Positions 33,438 through 47,029 of a DNA stretch of 64,000 bases are shown in pieces. Under the pieces are notes generated by a model that ran no database searches, was not told the DNA's origin, and saw only the letters and a list, made by a program, of their open reading frames with translations. Origin of the DNA: Daucus carota subsp. sativus (Eukaryota; Streptophyta; Magnoliopsida; Apiales; Apiaceae); the NCBI RefSeq assembly GCF_001625215.2, contig NC_030381.2, forward strand, positions 39,058,689-39,122,688, read 5' to 3'. Within the stretch, counting starts at the first letter, position 1. Each line of letters opens with the position of its first letter. Made by a program: the position numbers and the translations under genes.

Positions 33438-36400
33438 GAATGTGCAGTTACATAACTATGTTATCCACATTTGCATCTAGAGCAGGATTCACTAAGTTTG
33501 AGGTTGTAAATCAGGTAGGAATGTAGTAACTGAAAACTGCTCAAAGGGAGTTAAATTACATAAAGCGACTAGGGTAGTCCTGAGCACAGGTTGGCGGCAT
33601 AACCATGATAAAACTAGTGATGCCTTCTTGTCAGAATACCTTTCTATTGCATTCAACTAAACCAAGGTAAACATCCTAGAATAGCTCCCTTGTTCCTGAG
33701 ACTTGGACCCATGATCTGTGTATACATTTCAAAAACAATAAACTGGTAAACAGTGCTGCAGAAAAGTGACCATATCATATAAGTACTGGTAGTAAGCCCA
33801 GTATGTTCAGAATTATATTCTATCAAAGTTCTCATAAAATAAATAAAACGTTATCAAATTATTAAGGCAAAGGGAGTCAAGGAATGAACAAATCACGCTG
33901 ACAGGATAATTGCTATTGAAAAATATGGACCAAGATGCATGGGAAGAAAATGCATGAAGGGGGAGAGGGATAAGTGCATCTATATGAAGGAAACCTTATA
34001 TCATCCATCTAATGACAATGAGAGGATATTAATAACAAATACATTCGCCATGCTTTCGATTGAAAACTTTGTTACCACCATTAATTTTTCTAAATGCCCA
34101 TAAAACACAAACCGCCCTCCCGCTCTTTCTCTCTGGAATTGCAATATAACACAGAAGTCCTCAATTATATTTCTGCTGTTTCCACTTTTTAACAATAAAT
34201 AAGAGAAAAAACATTATTAGAGAGCATATACTCTTAGATCATATATATCAAGATGATCTTGAATCAACTTTGTTTTCTTGTCTTGATACCTTATGCGGAC
34301 AAGTCAATCTTAATGTGATAATGCTTGAAAGTGATGAGGCAACATCCACATCGCTTGCACGAAGTTTGTCTATTGTAGTGATATCTTGTATTATAATTAG
34401 CAGTACCAAGAAAAGGTAAGTTTAAGTATTTGCACACTTTACTTTGTAAACGGGTTAACTTTCATATTCATCACTCAAGTCGATAAAAGATATCAACTGC
34501 ATCACTCAGTGATGAAGTTGGTCTCAATTATCGATTTGAGTGTTTGAACAGCCAGGTGAAAGATATACCTTGTTCAGCAACATGACTATACCAGCCAATG
34601 CAGGGACGAGACACCATACTGTATAGCCTATTAAACACTGAAAATCATTAATTTTATAGATAACTATGTAGTCAATAAAAGCACAAACTGGCATAAAATC
34701 ATTGATCAAACCGGAAAATTTGTTGAACAGCCTGTGTAGATCACAGATGACCTTTCATGAGTAATCCCTTTGTTATCTGGACTCAGCTAAAAGTGTCCAC
34801 ATGGATACCGTGTCAAACTGTTGGACTCCCAAAATTTTGTATATTTCACATATAAATAGCTTAAAATAAGTGTCCTAGTTGTCCATATCTATGTCTGGGT
34901 GCCAAATGTCCGATACAGGTAATCCATGCAAAATGAAGAGTCCAGGTAACATAGAGTAATCCTTCCTAAAGCAGAAAATGTAATTTTGAATGTCAAACAC
35001 CCGTTTTCGTACCATGCGTCTGCAGAAGAAGATAGGAAACATCATTTTTCTTAGAATACAATGACGGTAGTATTGATAAAATATATTTGAGGGTTGTATT
35101 CTGTCATGTCCAGATTCCTTATGCATCATAATACATGGGTTATTTATGCATCTTATATTTATATTTTCAGTATAAATTCTTCGTATACTACTTGTAAGCT
35201 GTAAGCAATACTAGAGAAGAACCAGACTATCTAGAATGAATTATGATCATGAAATACAGAAACAGGCAGCAGAGGGCAAGCCTCACAACTTTGAGAGGAT
35301 AGACATGCATAGTCACCTAGCCAGATAACCAATGCAAGTCTAAGATTTGGGTCATATATGTTCTTTAATGTTGTAAGCAAATACCATTTAGGTTAATAAA
35401 TTGCTAACATTGGCTTGGCAAGCCACATTCCCCAGGTTTAGAATATGATTTCCTACACTAATACAATTGTTTTTTATATTATATTAAACATAAAACACGT
35501 TAGCAAAACCATTTTGCCAAGACATGATAAAGACAACAGTTCATGAGCATTCCACAACATAATTGCCGATTATATTCATATTATAAATATAGAATTTGAT
35601 GACCTAAAAAAATAATTTTAGAATGTAAAATCACCTTTCAAAGATAATCACTACGGAATACAGGTTCGTGCTAGGACAAGCGACTCTTGCTTCTAAAACT
35701 TTGCTCATGGGCATTCGGTTTTAATATGACATAGGGTGCACTTATTATCCTAGCAGCCTAGACTTTCTATCGATTCAACTAAACAAGACCGTACCATGAT
35801 ATTTATCAAAAGGAAAAAAAATACTCATTCCGAGTTCTACTACCAGAAAACCACGCAGACACTCTTCCGGCATATGTTACTCCACTTCTCTTGGCTTTAT
35901 CTCTTGAATTCCCTCATAAAAGAACATGAATTAAACCATTAAATGCTTGCCAAAATTCTTTTTACATAACGGCGTATTTTGACTAAAGTCAAAAGAGTAC
36001 TGACTAGGCCCAACTTGTGGCTTGGTACCTTGAAGGCCCAACAACTAGAGTTTCATCCATAAATCCATAATTCTTAACTTGCAGTCACCCTATTAACCAT
36101 GAAATAATACTGCCACAAACACCAAGAACCCAACTTAAGTACCTAGTCATTTTGTTATACAAGCAATTGATCGCCTAAATATATACTTATTACTACTAGC
36201 TTTAAAATTAAAACATGATATGTTGGCATATTATAGATACTAGTAATATATCCTGCCTATGCGCAACCGCATGTATATATCATAGAACTTAAGTGGAAAT
36301 ATTAAGTAAATTAATCAAGGTTCAATGAAATCAGACTATGCAACTTGAATAATAAAATTAATGATAATAAGCCAAATAATGCCTTCAAAACAAAAAGTTT

Positions 36401-38428
36401 TCAACTTAACAAGTCACTCAATTATACAAATCGAGGTATTACATTAAACGTAAGCAGTGTGATCATGCAGATTTGAGCGTCACCATGCACTATACCATAA
36501 TCACATGCTTTTGCTTCCTAATTCAGCATGGTGATGCAGTCCACATCAGGGACTGATTTGTATATTTCTATAAACTTTGAGGCACCTAACTATAGTTTTA
36601 CTAAATATATAATGAAACGGATTAGGGTTACCACATTTTTTTTTATGCAGCTACCACCACTCCCTCCTCTCTCTACATTATTCCTGACCTTTTTCTCTCT
36701 TTTAATCGCTCCCATTAACAGTACCTGTTCATGAACAGTACTGTTGATGAATAGCATCTGCATGAATTAGTAACTCTGGAAAAGGTAGTGTTTTCTCAGG
36801 TGTTTTTTGTTGAAAAACTAAGATCTCCGGAAGTTCTTAATACGATTTGATGCAGGACAATATGTAGAACAATGGATATATGAACATACAAAAGATAATT
36901 TTAGCTGAATTAACCATAGAAAACCTGCTACTTGAAGAAGGGAGAGTTACTATGGATTGCAACTCCTAAGGAGACCTGATTCAGTATTTCAATATATTCT
37001 GACGATCAAGTGTAAATAATTCGTGGGTATTATATATCTTATTGCTTATATATAGATTAGAAACCCTGAAACATAATCTAATGGACTTGTAAACAATTGA
37101 GATTCTTATCAATAATTACTTATATAATAATCTACTAGCCCCGCATATATAATCAAATAAATTACACTAATTTCCAAACCTAAATAGAAATAAACTACTC
37201 ACTAGTAAATATAAAAGACCCCTTTTAATTTATTTCTCACTCCTTATCAATATTGACCTTCAGGATCTCATGATCATTATCTTGCCTCTTTTGCTATAAA
37301 AATGCCTCATTTGATTGATTATACATATACTGCTAGTGCTACATCTTGATAATATACTATCACTTCATCGACAAAATTTGTCTTTTGATTTTCTTTTTAA
37401 AAACCAATGATATATTAATATGTGATAACTCACTAGCTACAAGTGCTAAGCTAAAATTATAAGAACTTTTAAAATGCAGAAAAAGCATTCAATTAAAATG
37501 CGATAATTTAATTTTCTTTATGGTAAAGGTCAGTTACAAAATACCTGCACACACAATCCTTCTTTGAGGACCAAACCCCCCCTCTCTTCACAGGAGACAA
37601 TATAACATGCATCCCCTAGATTGCAATACTAGTAACTATAGGCACAAGGATTCCTTCGCAGCAACCTCCACAGGCTTCACGAAGCTAGAACTCAACAATG
37701 AGTTTACGAAGGCTTCATTTCTTGAAAATGATTTAGCTAAGCAGATCCTCACATCACTTAATCAACTACTTGACTCAGCTACAGCACATGGATTTTATGA
37801 TTGACTTTATACATCCCTGTTATATATTTAATTTGCTCTAAACAATCCCCCTTTGGCCCTTTTGCATTATTATTGCCGAAAACTCAGATTAATTTTATTG
37901 GGAAAATTTAGCTGCAATGACAGTACTCAGGTATTCTCCAATGCAAAAGACCAACATAAAATTTGACAAAACTAATCAAAGTCCATAAATTACACCCCAA
38001 TTAAAATCATTTCAAGATTTTCTCATAGTGGATAAAGTTCTCACCTTTAGACCAAAAACTCCGTTCAACGAGTAATAACAGCAGCAATACATACACACAG
38101 TATATGATCAAGAAATACAAATTTAACAAGGTTTAGAAAATCTTACTAGCAAGAAGCACCAGCTTCAGAATGGAAGCCCTTGAGATTAGGGAGATGAGTA
38201 ACTGCAGGAATAAAGGTTATTTTTCTTTTTGCAGAGCAATTAAATGAATAACTGCAATTTTGATTTTTTTATATAAAAAAATTGATGTTAAATATTTCTT
38301 TATTTGAATTTTCATTTTTTTTTACAATACAAGCTTATATATCTTTCAAAATAGTATTTGTTGCAATATTTTTCTGATGAGAAAGAATCGAATCCGAATC
38401 TCTTGGGACAACACAGAGAATAAAAGTA
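33438..38428. other. Gene-poor AT-rich region
   Basis: No gene could be built. A plus-strand frame at 37607-37804 (65 codons, ending in an LAKQILTSLNQLLDSATAHG stretch) has balanced composition and follows a CTCTTCACAG acceptor-like sequence, but no upstream exon or family is evident. The rest has no bounded repeat that I recognise. Confidence 0.4.
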
Positions 38429-38626
38429 GGAAAATGCTAGAGACCCCAAAAAATTGTCCCAAAAAATTTTCCCAAATGATGTGTGTAAATCTGATTGGCT
38501 GAATTCACTCCCATAATAATGAGATCCCCTGCAGATTCATCAATCACCCAATCAGAACTAGCCACTTGTTTGCCACATCATTTGGTAAAGATTTTTGAGA
38601 ATTTTTTTTGATGTCCAGCATTGCCC
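38429..38626. mobile_element. Mutator-type MITE upstream of the DUF789 gene
   Basis: 198 bp, inverted ends GGAAAATGCTAGAGACC and GATGTCCAGCATTGCCC, flanked by a perfect 9-bp duplication ATAAAAGTA (38420-38428, 38627-38635). The 9-bp duplication identifies the Mutator superfamily. The element ends 208 bp before the start codon of the DUF789 gene, within its promoter or leader region. Confidence 0.9.
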
Positions 38627-38834
38627 ATAAAAGTAACTAATGAAGTTTGGTTTAAAATTTATTTTGTAATTTCGAAATAAATTAATTTGGGGAGCAAGTT
38701 TGTACAGAAATACTAGAAAAACCTCTCCAGAAGCGCCCATTGTTCACCTTAATCGATCTTGAATTATTTCGATTCACACTCATACTTCGTTGATTACACA
38801 GACAGAGATTGAGAGAGACAGCAGAGAGAGACAG

Positions 38835-41800
38835 ATGGCCGGAACAGGAGGTTACGCCGTCTCGCGAAGCCACGGCGGCGACCGTTTCTACAATCCTCCG
38901 GCAATGCGTCGGCAACAGCAGTTACTTTTACAGCAGAAACAAGAAAAATTGCAGCATATGCAGCTTCATCGTCCGGAAAAGTCGCCGACGCCGGTGGTTG
39001 TTGAGCCGGAAAAACAAGCTTCTTCCGAAGATTCAACGGCTACATTGTTAAAGATTGAATCTTTATCCACTTGCTCTGATGTTTCTCCATCGCCACGCTC
39101 TAATTTAGACTGTTTAGTGGAAGCTGTTACTCCTTCAGTTCCTGCTCGTTACTCTTCCGAGGTATTTAAAATTAGGGCTTTTAATTATATATAGAATCGA
39201 ACCTCGATAAATGAATAATCTTGCTATATTAAAAAAAAAAATCGATATAGTTATATTTCTAGCCTCAGATAAATGAAATATATTCTCACGTCCCGAAAAT
39301 TTTTCAATTTAGGCAAACTGAAGGTTTTTTGTATCTGTATAAATATATATAGATTGTGTTATTATGTGGAGTGGTTCTTGATTAACATTCTTGGGGTTTT
39401 TAGGTGAATGTTAGGGGTCGGAGAAGTCGAGAAGCTGTGAAGCAACCATTTTATTGTCTTGGAGATTTATGGGAATCTTTGAAAGAGGGGAGTGCTTATG
39501 GAGCAGGAGTGCCATTGGTGTTGAATGAGAGTGACTCGATAATGCAGTACTATGTGCCGTACCTGTCTGGTATACAATTATATGTTGATCCTCGGAAGCT
39601 TCCATATAATGTTAGGTCAGTCTATTGGCATTCATTTCTATATGTTTGATTTTTGCTGTTTGTCTATCACATTTTTTTTATATTTCCGTATGTTTTTCAT
39701 TTCGGTAAACATACAATTTCAATATTATCTATCACATTTCTGATTCTTTTGGTGTGAATATGTATGATTATACATAAGTTTAGGCATATGTTAAGAAGGA
39801 GAATAGTCAGCCATGTGGTGGTAATCCTCATGTATATATATGTTCCGTGAAGAAACTGTGGAAGATACTTAGTATATCATGTGACATATATGTTCTTTGG
39901 AAATTAATGTGTTTAGCCCTGAGCTTTTACTTTGCAAAGTATATATTAGAAATTTCTCATTTTCTGTTGCTACTGATTTATGTCCGTTGAGCATGAAAGC
40001 TTTCAGGGAGGTCTTGTAGTACTGACTTCAGATGTATAGAGAAGCAGGAAATGCTTATTGATATAATGAAACAAGCAAACTGGATCAGTGCTGCCAACTT
40101 ATGATTGCTGAATAGATATATGACTAGGCAATTGAACGGCAACATTTAGAAAAGATGTAGCCTTGCATAGTCACATTATTTGTGCTTTATGAACACGGAT
40201 CATATGTACGGTATTTTCTTGCACGAGAATATGAGATAATATGATGTGCAAAAATCACTTAGTTTAATTCGGGTTATTTACAGTGTCACACCTCTGTTAT
40301 AATATTCTATACAATTTTATTAGGAACTACTTACAGAAAGCCTAAAATCTTTGAATTCATCCTTTAAGAACATCATGGTTCAAAATTTAAGTTCTACGAG
40401 ATGATGGTATATTTAGTGTGTCTATGATGGATACATGTCAAACAGTGTCTTCTCTTCTGCTAAACATGACATCCTTATATATTATTAGCCTAAATCAGTT
40501 AATGTGGTATGGCATGACACGGTGTGGTGAGTCATGTGGGTCCTATATAGTTAAAAACATAGAAAATGATACTTTTGTAAATTAAATATAATTAGGATAT
40601 AAAAATTTAGGGCTAAAACATTAGTAGTTTAGTACCATGTGAGTTTGATACTCTCTGGATCTGAACCCCCGTGTGGTAGGAACTACTTGGGTTATATATG
40701 GTGAACACATCCTTAATCAAGCTGTTTGGTTTATTAATAAGTCAACATTTCTACGTACAGGGGTGTGCATGGGTCGCTTCAGCTCGTTTTTTAGCTAAAA
40801 GCTAACCGTTACCAAACTGTATGTATCGGTTCAGTTTATAACTTTTTAATGTAACTGAACTGCTGTAAATGGTTATTTTCATTTTGGTTAACTGTGTGTC
40901 GATTACGGTAACTTTTATTAATTAATTTACAACATCACGCTAATAAAAATATATAAGTGCCATTTTACCATTGTGATAATATTATAAGTAACAAAAAAGT
41001 TTAAAATTTAAATGATAACCCCACAAATTAAACTTCCGTAATATGATAACAAAAGTATTAGGCTATATAGTTTTCACATATTGAAGAACAAAGATCAATA
41101 ACAGTTTATTGTGTCTTCTAATTTGGTTGAGAAAAGTGGATGAATGAGCTCTGTTGAATAATAGAAACCTAAGATATGTTGATTCACAAGAAGGAGAAGC
41201 TGCAGCAGATAGTACCAAAAGCAAGTTCAGCATTTATCTTCCGGGTTCTCTAGGACCTAATACACCATTTATAGGTAAAACACAGAATGAAGTAATGAAG
41301 TAGAGGAAAAATATAGCTACTTCATTACTAGTTGCTAGCAGATAGAAACACTGCAGAATGGTACATGTAACCTTCTTACATCCATCTTTGGTAGTCTAAA
41401 TGATTCAAACTTCACAATTTGATGACAAGAATTGGTAAACTTACCTGCCAAACAATTATTATTTAATCTTGTACGAAACCATTTCATCTAAAGTAGATTT
41501 GCGCATACACGTAGCAAACAAACTCTAACACATTTAGATTTGAAGCTAGAAGGCTGCTTCTAGAAAGGTTGACAACTATGAGTGATATATATTATAAAAA
41601 ATAAAAATAATATATTTGGTTTGGTTACAGGGTCAATATCGGCTTGGTTTGATTATGGTTTTCTTTACCAATTTTTTGGTTTGAGCTCAACTCTTTGACA
41701 ACATGAAAAAACCAAAAGCTCTGCCTCTCTATCTTTCCAACCAAAGGAGGGAAGTGCATCTACGTATAATACCAAAGAGTCTTATGATATTTTTCTTAGG

Positions 41801-44800
41801 GATAAAATACGAGATTCACCTCTTAATGCAAAGCGCACACACAAAAATATATGACGCAAAAAAACACGTCTCAACCTATATTATATATTAATCAAAGAAA
41901 TAAAACAATCAATCAAACTAGGATACTCAAGTCAAGCATCCGTTCACAAGCGATACCTAAGCTCACATATTGAGGATACATAACAAAACAATATGACTAT
42001 GTGTATATATAGTCATTTCAAACTTATCCACCAAGACTTATCATACTTGATATACAAGACTTACCATACTTGTTATACAAGACTTACCATTCTCGATAAC
42101 TAATTACCTGAATTTATGACCAAGACATGCCTTTTATAATACTTGTCTAAGCATACAATTACTAATACTACCACATATATATTGAATCACCCAACGCATA
42201 CCATTGTAATGGCTGACATTTCACAATCCTCCCTTTTAGCCCAATACAAGTTCATAAGGTAATCAACGGTCACCATCGAGACACTGTCCATTCGCCAGTC
42301 TTTCAGTCTCGTTCTTCCAAGCTTTGAGCTTTGCTAAATTCCACTTAATGACCTCTACACCATTGTTCTTCATCGTGATGGCATATCCATTTACAAATTC
42401 ACATGCATCAACGTCCTTCCATCTGATGGGTCACTCGATTCTTGCTCTCTCAATCCTTCGGCTTTTAGAAGAAATCCATTGGTGTCATCCAAATAATTCA
42501 CTAGGTTGATCGAGTCATTGAAATAATTGCGATGGTCCTTTCCATTTCGACACCAAACAAATCTTTCTTGAGAAAAAAACTTCTTAGGAATATCACGATT
42601 GATCCACGGTTCAAGGGCCAACCGCCACTTTCGTAGGTTTTTTGCTAGCAAATCTTTCATCATACTCGACCATATCAATTGAATCCCGAATTTTCCTTCA
42701 ACCTCATTCATCACGAACTTTGGCTTTGATACCAATTTTTCGGAATAAAATATAAGATTATCCTTCTAATGCAAATCGCACACACAAAAGTATATAATGT
42801 GAAAAGCTTATGTCCTAACTTGTATTATTAATAAAAACCGTTATCAATAATACAATCACTCAAACTAGAATATTAAAGCCAAACAAAACTCGAGCATCCG
42901 GTCACAAGTGATACCTAAGTCTAAATCTTGAGGATACATAACAAAACAATATGACTGTATATATAGTCATCTTAAACTTAGCCACCAAGTCTTACCATAC
43001 TTGATATACAAGACTTACCATACTTTTTACTGAAGCCTTACCCTTCTTGATAACTGATTACCTAACCCAAGACATACCTTTTATAATAATTATCTAAACA
43101 TACAATTATTAGTTATTACCCATATATGTCTTGGATCACCCAAGGCATATCATTTTAATGGGCTAACACCTAAAAATGTTATCCTTGTGTTATGATAAAT
43201 TGAGCTACTGAGTTGCTAGATTTTGATGAGGCTCACCAGAGTCATGTAGCTTGTGTTGATTTGTCATCAGGTCATAGCATACGGCTAATGGTCATAACAT
43301 GTGCCTACTACTTGTTCCTTGATAACATTGCAAAAGTTTCCACTAGTGCTAGTATTTCAAAGTTTGTATGCATAAATGTTTCCAGTCACTTTGCACTCCC
43401 TACTTTGCCCTGATAGCCCCCATTTTGGTGCAATATTGTAATTGTTTTTTCATGTGTATTTTGCTTTTCTAACATATACCCATAAATGCCCTGGGACAAG
43501 TTTAAGATGATTGAACTTAAGAACATCAGGACAAAGCAGACATGAAAAATATTATACCTTTGCTTTATTTACTTATTAGCTGGACTTGCACAAAAAGCCT
43601 GAAAGCTTCTGTAGCTTGTTTAAGGAAACTGTAGTATATAAATTGTAATCAACTTGCTCGAGCGACTAGAGCAAGTTGGCACTTGAAAATATTCAAAAGA
43701 AGTTATTGGTTTTGCGTTCCTACTTTTTATGTGTCTGCTTATATTACAGTGGATAATTGGAGGAATCCACTTTTACCAAGTCTAAATACTTGGTGATGCA
43801 GATCTTTGACTTGGACACACTAAGAATTGTTTTTGTATTCGGTTGTCACTTGCCTGTAAAATGTAAATCCTGTGATCAACTTTTACTCCAGTGATTCATT
43901 GTGTTGGTTAAAGTAGACCACAGGGATATAATGTACAAGTCGCCTGTATTAAAAAGATTTTCTTGTTCATTACTTTTACATCTTTGCCTTTTGTCTGTTG
44001 AATAGTGAAACATTTTCTTTTATGTTTGGCAGGAGGCCTGATGAGGATACTGACACTGACTCTTCAAAAGAGACTAGTAGTTGTGCTTGTGGTGATTTTG
44101 AACCTGATAAACAAAGAAAATGTGCTAAACATGGCCTACAGAGTCCTCAAAACCCAGCAAACTTGAACTCTCGACAGCTGAATAGTCCTTCGCTGAGAGA
44201 CAAATCTGTAATGAGCTCGCTGGGCAGTGAAGGTGAAACTAGCAATTCATCGGGCCTGCTTGTTTGTGAATTTTTCGAACAAGAACAACCATATATCCGC
44301 AAACCATTAACTGATAAGGTAAGTTCAGTGTTGTCACTAGAGTAATGTGTTACAATTTTTTTCCGCATTGAAACTGATGGTTGTTGCCACCTTTTCAACC
44401 CAACAGATAATAATTTTAGAATCCCAGTTTCCAAATCTGAGTATGTACCGGAGCTGTGATTTATTGCCCACAAGCTGGATATCTATAGCATGGTATGCTC
44501 TTCCCTACAAATGTGCATGGTACTCTGTATTTTGCTTTAGTTTTGCACTTCTAATTTTATCATTGTCCAAGTGATTTGATTAATAGTAATTAGCTAAATA
44601 AAAAGGAAAATGAATTAATTTTTGCAGGTATCCAATATATAGAATACCTATGGGTTCAACTTTGAAGGATTTGGATGCATCTTTCTTAACATTTTATTCC
44701 TTGTCAACTCAAAGTACATCTCTCTCCCTACTGTTTTTGTCTTTAAGATTTTGCCTTGTAATTTTTGATAAACTTTTGGCAATCTTTAATGGCTGGTACA

Positions 44801-45064
44801 GACAGCAGCCAACCTCAAGTTGGAAGTGGAGGCCCGAGCCCAAGGGTTAATAGTATGATTAAAGCTTCATCAAAAATTTCACTGCCACTCATTGGCCTTG
44901 CTTCTTACAAGTATAAAGGTTCGATTTTGAGTCCATGTGGCCCTCAGGAATGTGAGAAGGAAAAGGCACTGATGCAAGCTGCAGATGATTGGCTTCAGGG
45001 TTTAAAGGTTTATCTCCCCGATTTCAAGTTCTTCCAGTCTCATTACTCATCATGGAGACGATGA
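38835..45064 (+). CDS. DUF789 family protein
   Basis: Six exons: 38835-39161, 39404-39615, 44033-44318, 44407-44492, 44628-44713, 44802-45064. The frame is kept throughout, giving 419 aa. The N-terminus is basic and glutamine-rich (about residues 27-45). The family signature follows: [33 protein letters not shown] (about 160-172), RRPDEDTD, then [23 protein letters not shown] (about 289-311) and a C-terminal [15 protein letters not shown]789 proteins are plant proteins without an assigned biochemical role; no signal peptide or membrane segment is visible. A GA-rich leader precedes the ATG. Intron 2 is 4417 nt and holds an LTR element. The donor after 44713 (A/GTACAT) is weak; it was chosen because it restores the frame into the last exon. 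Confidence 0.92.
41797..43172 (-). mobile_element. Short copia-like LTR element, antisense in a DUF789 intron
   Basis: Two direct repeats of about 430 bp (41797-42223 and about 42741-43172) share long blocks such as GAGGATACATAACAAAACAA and ATACTTGATATACAAGACTTA. Read on the minus strand, the internal part opens with TGGTATCAAAGCCA (42734-42721), nearly the initiator-Met-tRNA primer site TGGTATCAGAGC, and ends with a purine tract AAAAGGGAGGATTG before the other LTR. Total about 1.38 kb with roughly 520 bp internal, so pol is missing. LTRs are visibly diverged and no clear 5-bp duplication was found. Confidence 0.82.
42391..42735 (-). pseudogene. Gag N-terminal fragment of the copia-like element
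   Basis: A 114-codon frame starting at the primer binding site. Its first part ([17 protein letters not shown] then MKDLLAKN) resembles the start of Tnt1-type copia gag proteins, which have an F-G-N-W-M-L pattern. The zinc knuckle, protease, integrase and RT are absent. Non-autonomous remnant. Confidence 0.5.
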
Positions 45065-45800
45065 TGCATGACAGATTCATGGTATGCATTTGATCTCTTC
45101 CCAATGGGCAAAATGTAAAGATGTCTGTATTTTGACAACATTTTGCAAGCTATATTGGCTATGTAGTCTTCGGCACAACCAAAGCCAACGTTTGAACGTT
45201 GTGCACTGTTGTTTGACCTTCAATTACATTGAGATCTAGCCGTCTAGGTGAATGCTTAATGCTTCAACCTTACTAAATGCTGATAGACCAAATGGTAGGC
45301 AGATCAAACAATGTATAGGTCATCTGAAATAGCAAATGTGACTGGTTTAATAGTGCCTCTCTGCAGTTGCATTGAAGCAAGTACCTTGAGAGTATCCCAT
45401 TTTGTTCCATCATCCCGTCTGATTATTGATAACCTGGATATACAGGGAATGTACCTGCCCGTTATGTCAGTATAGGAGGATATTGATTATTGACTGATCA
45501 ATTCCTGTGAGAGCGAAGATCAAGAAATAAAGATCTGTACAACCTTTGTTTGCATATAAACCTTGTACCATCACAATGTAGGTTATGTTCTAATATACAA
45601 GTTATGCTCTGTTTGAAGGAGCAGTTTAGTGTTTAGCATCTATCTTTTATTATACTGGTGTTGGTTTAAGCATTTGCAAATGATTGCAATGCCAGCATTG
45701 TTTTTTTATTATCCAAATCAGTATGTAACGGGAGTTGAAGCTCCTCTCAGTCATCTCTGCAGTTGCACATTTGAACTTGTAGGCAGATAGACATTGACGC
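45065..45800. other. 3' UTR and flank of the DUF789 gene
   Basis: Sequence after the stop is non-coding, with several possible polyadenylation signals but none decisive. Confidence 0.5.
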
Positions 45801-46210
45801 AGCTCTCCAGAGAAAGGAATAAACATGCATCACTCGAGGATGAGTTAACTGAAAAGATCTCTCAAAAACAGCTTGACGAACTTAAATCAGTTCAAATAGT
45901 TCAGGCAAAAAGGTCATAGAAAAAGATTTTGGTATGACAAAGGGAGTTGCAAGTTTGGAGAAGCCTTGAAAATCAGACATTTAGAGTTCAATCCTGGTTC
46001 TGAAAAGTTAATGTAGCTGAAGTGGGGGAGAAAATGTACAGGAATTCTATTTACTGTCTGAGATCCGCAATATATCAAGTGGATGATTCAATGCATTCTG
46101 TTTACTGTATGAGATCTGCCATATATCAAGTGGATGATTCTACTACTGAGGATTTAAAGGAAATTAAGAGTCAAATTATAAGGGCCCTGGCTAACGTAGA
46201 GTTATCATAG
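45800..46210 (+). pseudogene. Relic of a coiled-coil-like gene
   Basis: A frame around 45805-45920 encodes a charged heptad-like stretch beginning LSRERNKHASLEDELTEKI and ends in TAG. Further pieces appear in other frames (KDFGMTKGVASLEK near 45925-45975, then the open frame to 46210 ending in EIKSQIIRALANVELS). The pieces read like one protein interrupted by frameshifts and stops. The parent gene was not identified. It could also be chance coding in a long 3' UTR. Confidence 0.35.
46044..46145. repeat. 51-bp tandem duplication, in frame
   Basis: Units 46044-46094 and 46095-46145 differ at a few bases. The period is 17 codons within the open frame to 46210, giving two related peptides of the form (S/H)xxYCxRSAIYQVDDS. 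Confidence 0.85.
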
Positions 46211-46814
46211 GTTCTTTTTGCTTCTGAAAGATTCCTGCAAAACTCTTAGATTCTGACACTGTGAACTGTACATTTGTAAATATTTCGTGTATTCAGTTTT
46301 TCCATTCATACCGGATGAACATTTGTTCTGTAAAATTGACATCATCGTTAGAATTTACTCTCCTGTGACCCTGTCATTTAATGCACATATTTTTAGGTAC
46401 TATTTACGTATGAGAGGAAGGGTTGTCCGGAGAATGAGAGAAGTTAGGCTACTGTATGGCTAACAAATAAGTTATGTGCCCGTTCCGTCGTCTGACTTGT
46501 ATACGAAAGAATGCGGCACGCTTTAATGCTCCTCTTTTTATAACTGATTTTTAGGAGTTTTTCCGGAATAAAAATTTATATATTATATTCTTATTCAGAA
46601 AAAAATATTCTGAAAATAAGTTATATATAATTAATAAGAACATTATAATACGTGTCAAATAGAATGTATAGAACTAACTTGGACGGAGGGAGTAATTATT
46701 TTTTCTTACATATAAAAATATTACTTAGTTATTCGGCATAGTGGTCGTTTTGAGAAAGAAACATTCGGTTAAAACTTAAAACATTTGGCCACTCACTTAA
46801 CATGTGATATACAA
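46211..46814. other. Intergenic region with a solo Stowaway-type end
   Basis: A GGACGGAGGGAGTA terminus at about 46681-46694 is present without a recognisable partner. Otherwise nothing is seen. Confidence 0.45.
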
Positions 46815-47029
46815 CTTCCATCCCAAATTAGATGACCAACTTTAGGTAAATTGACCGTCTACTTCCGAAATTTATTTTTTTATTTTTTCTTTTGTAAATG
46901 AAAATTTTATATTATAATTTATATTTACAAAAATAAAATTTTAAAAATAAGTTATATAGCTATACGGTCAATGAATCTTAAATTGTGTGCCCAAAGTCAA
47001 CGGAATCATCTAATCTGAGATGGAGGGAG
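46815..47029. mobile_element. Stowaway-like MITE
   Basis: About 215 bp with inverted ends CTTCCATCCCAAATTAGATG and CATCTAATCTGAGATGGAG. The right flank is TA; the left TA is degraded to CA. Small and without coding capacity. Confidence 0.65.

Noticed and set aside
38790..39051. Alternative frames over the first DUF789 exon
   Set aside because: They are shadows; the 38835 frame continues through all later DUF789 exons.
40760..41697. Possible hAT element beginning CAGGGGTGTGCATGGG
   Set aside because: The right end pairs poorly and the 8-base flanks do not match.
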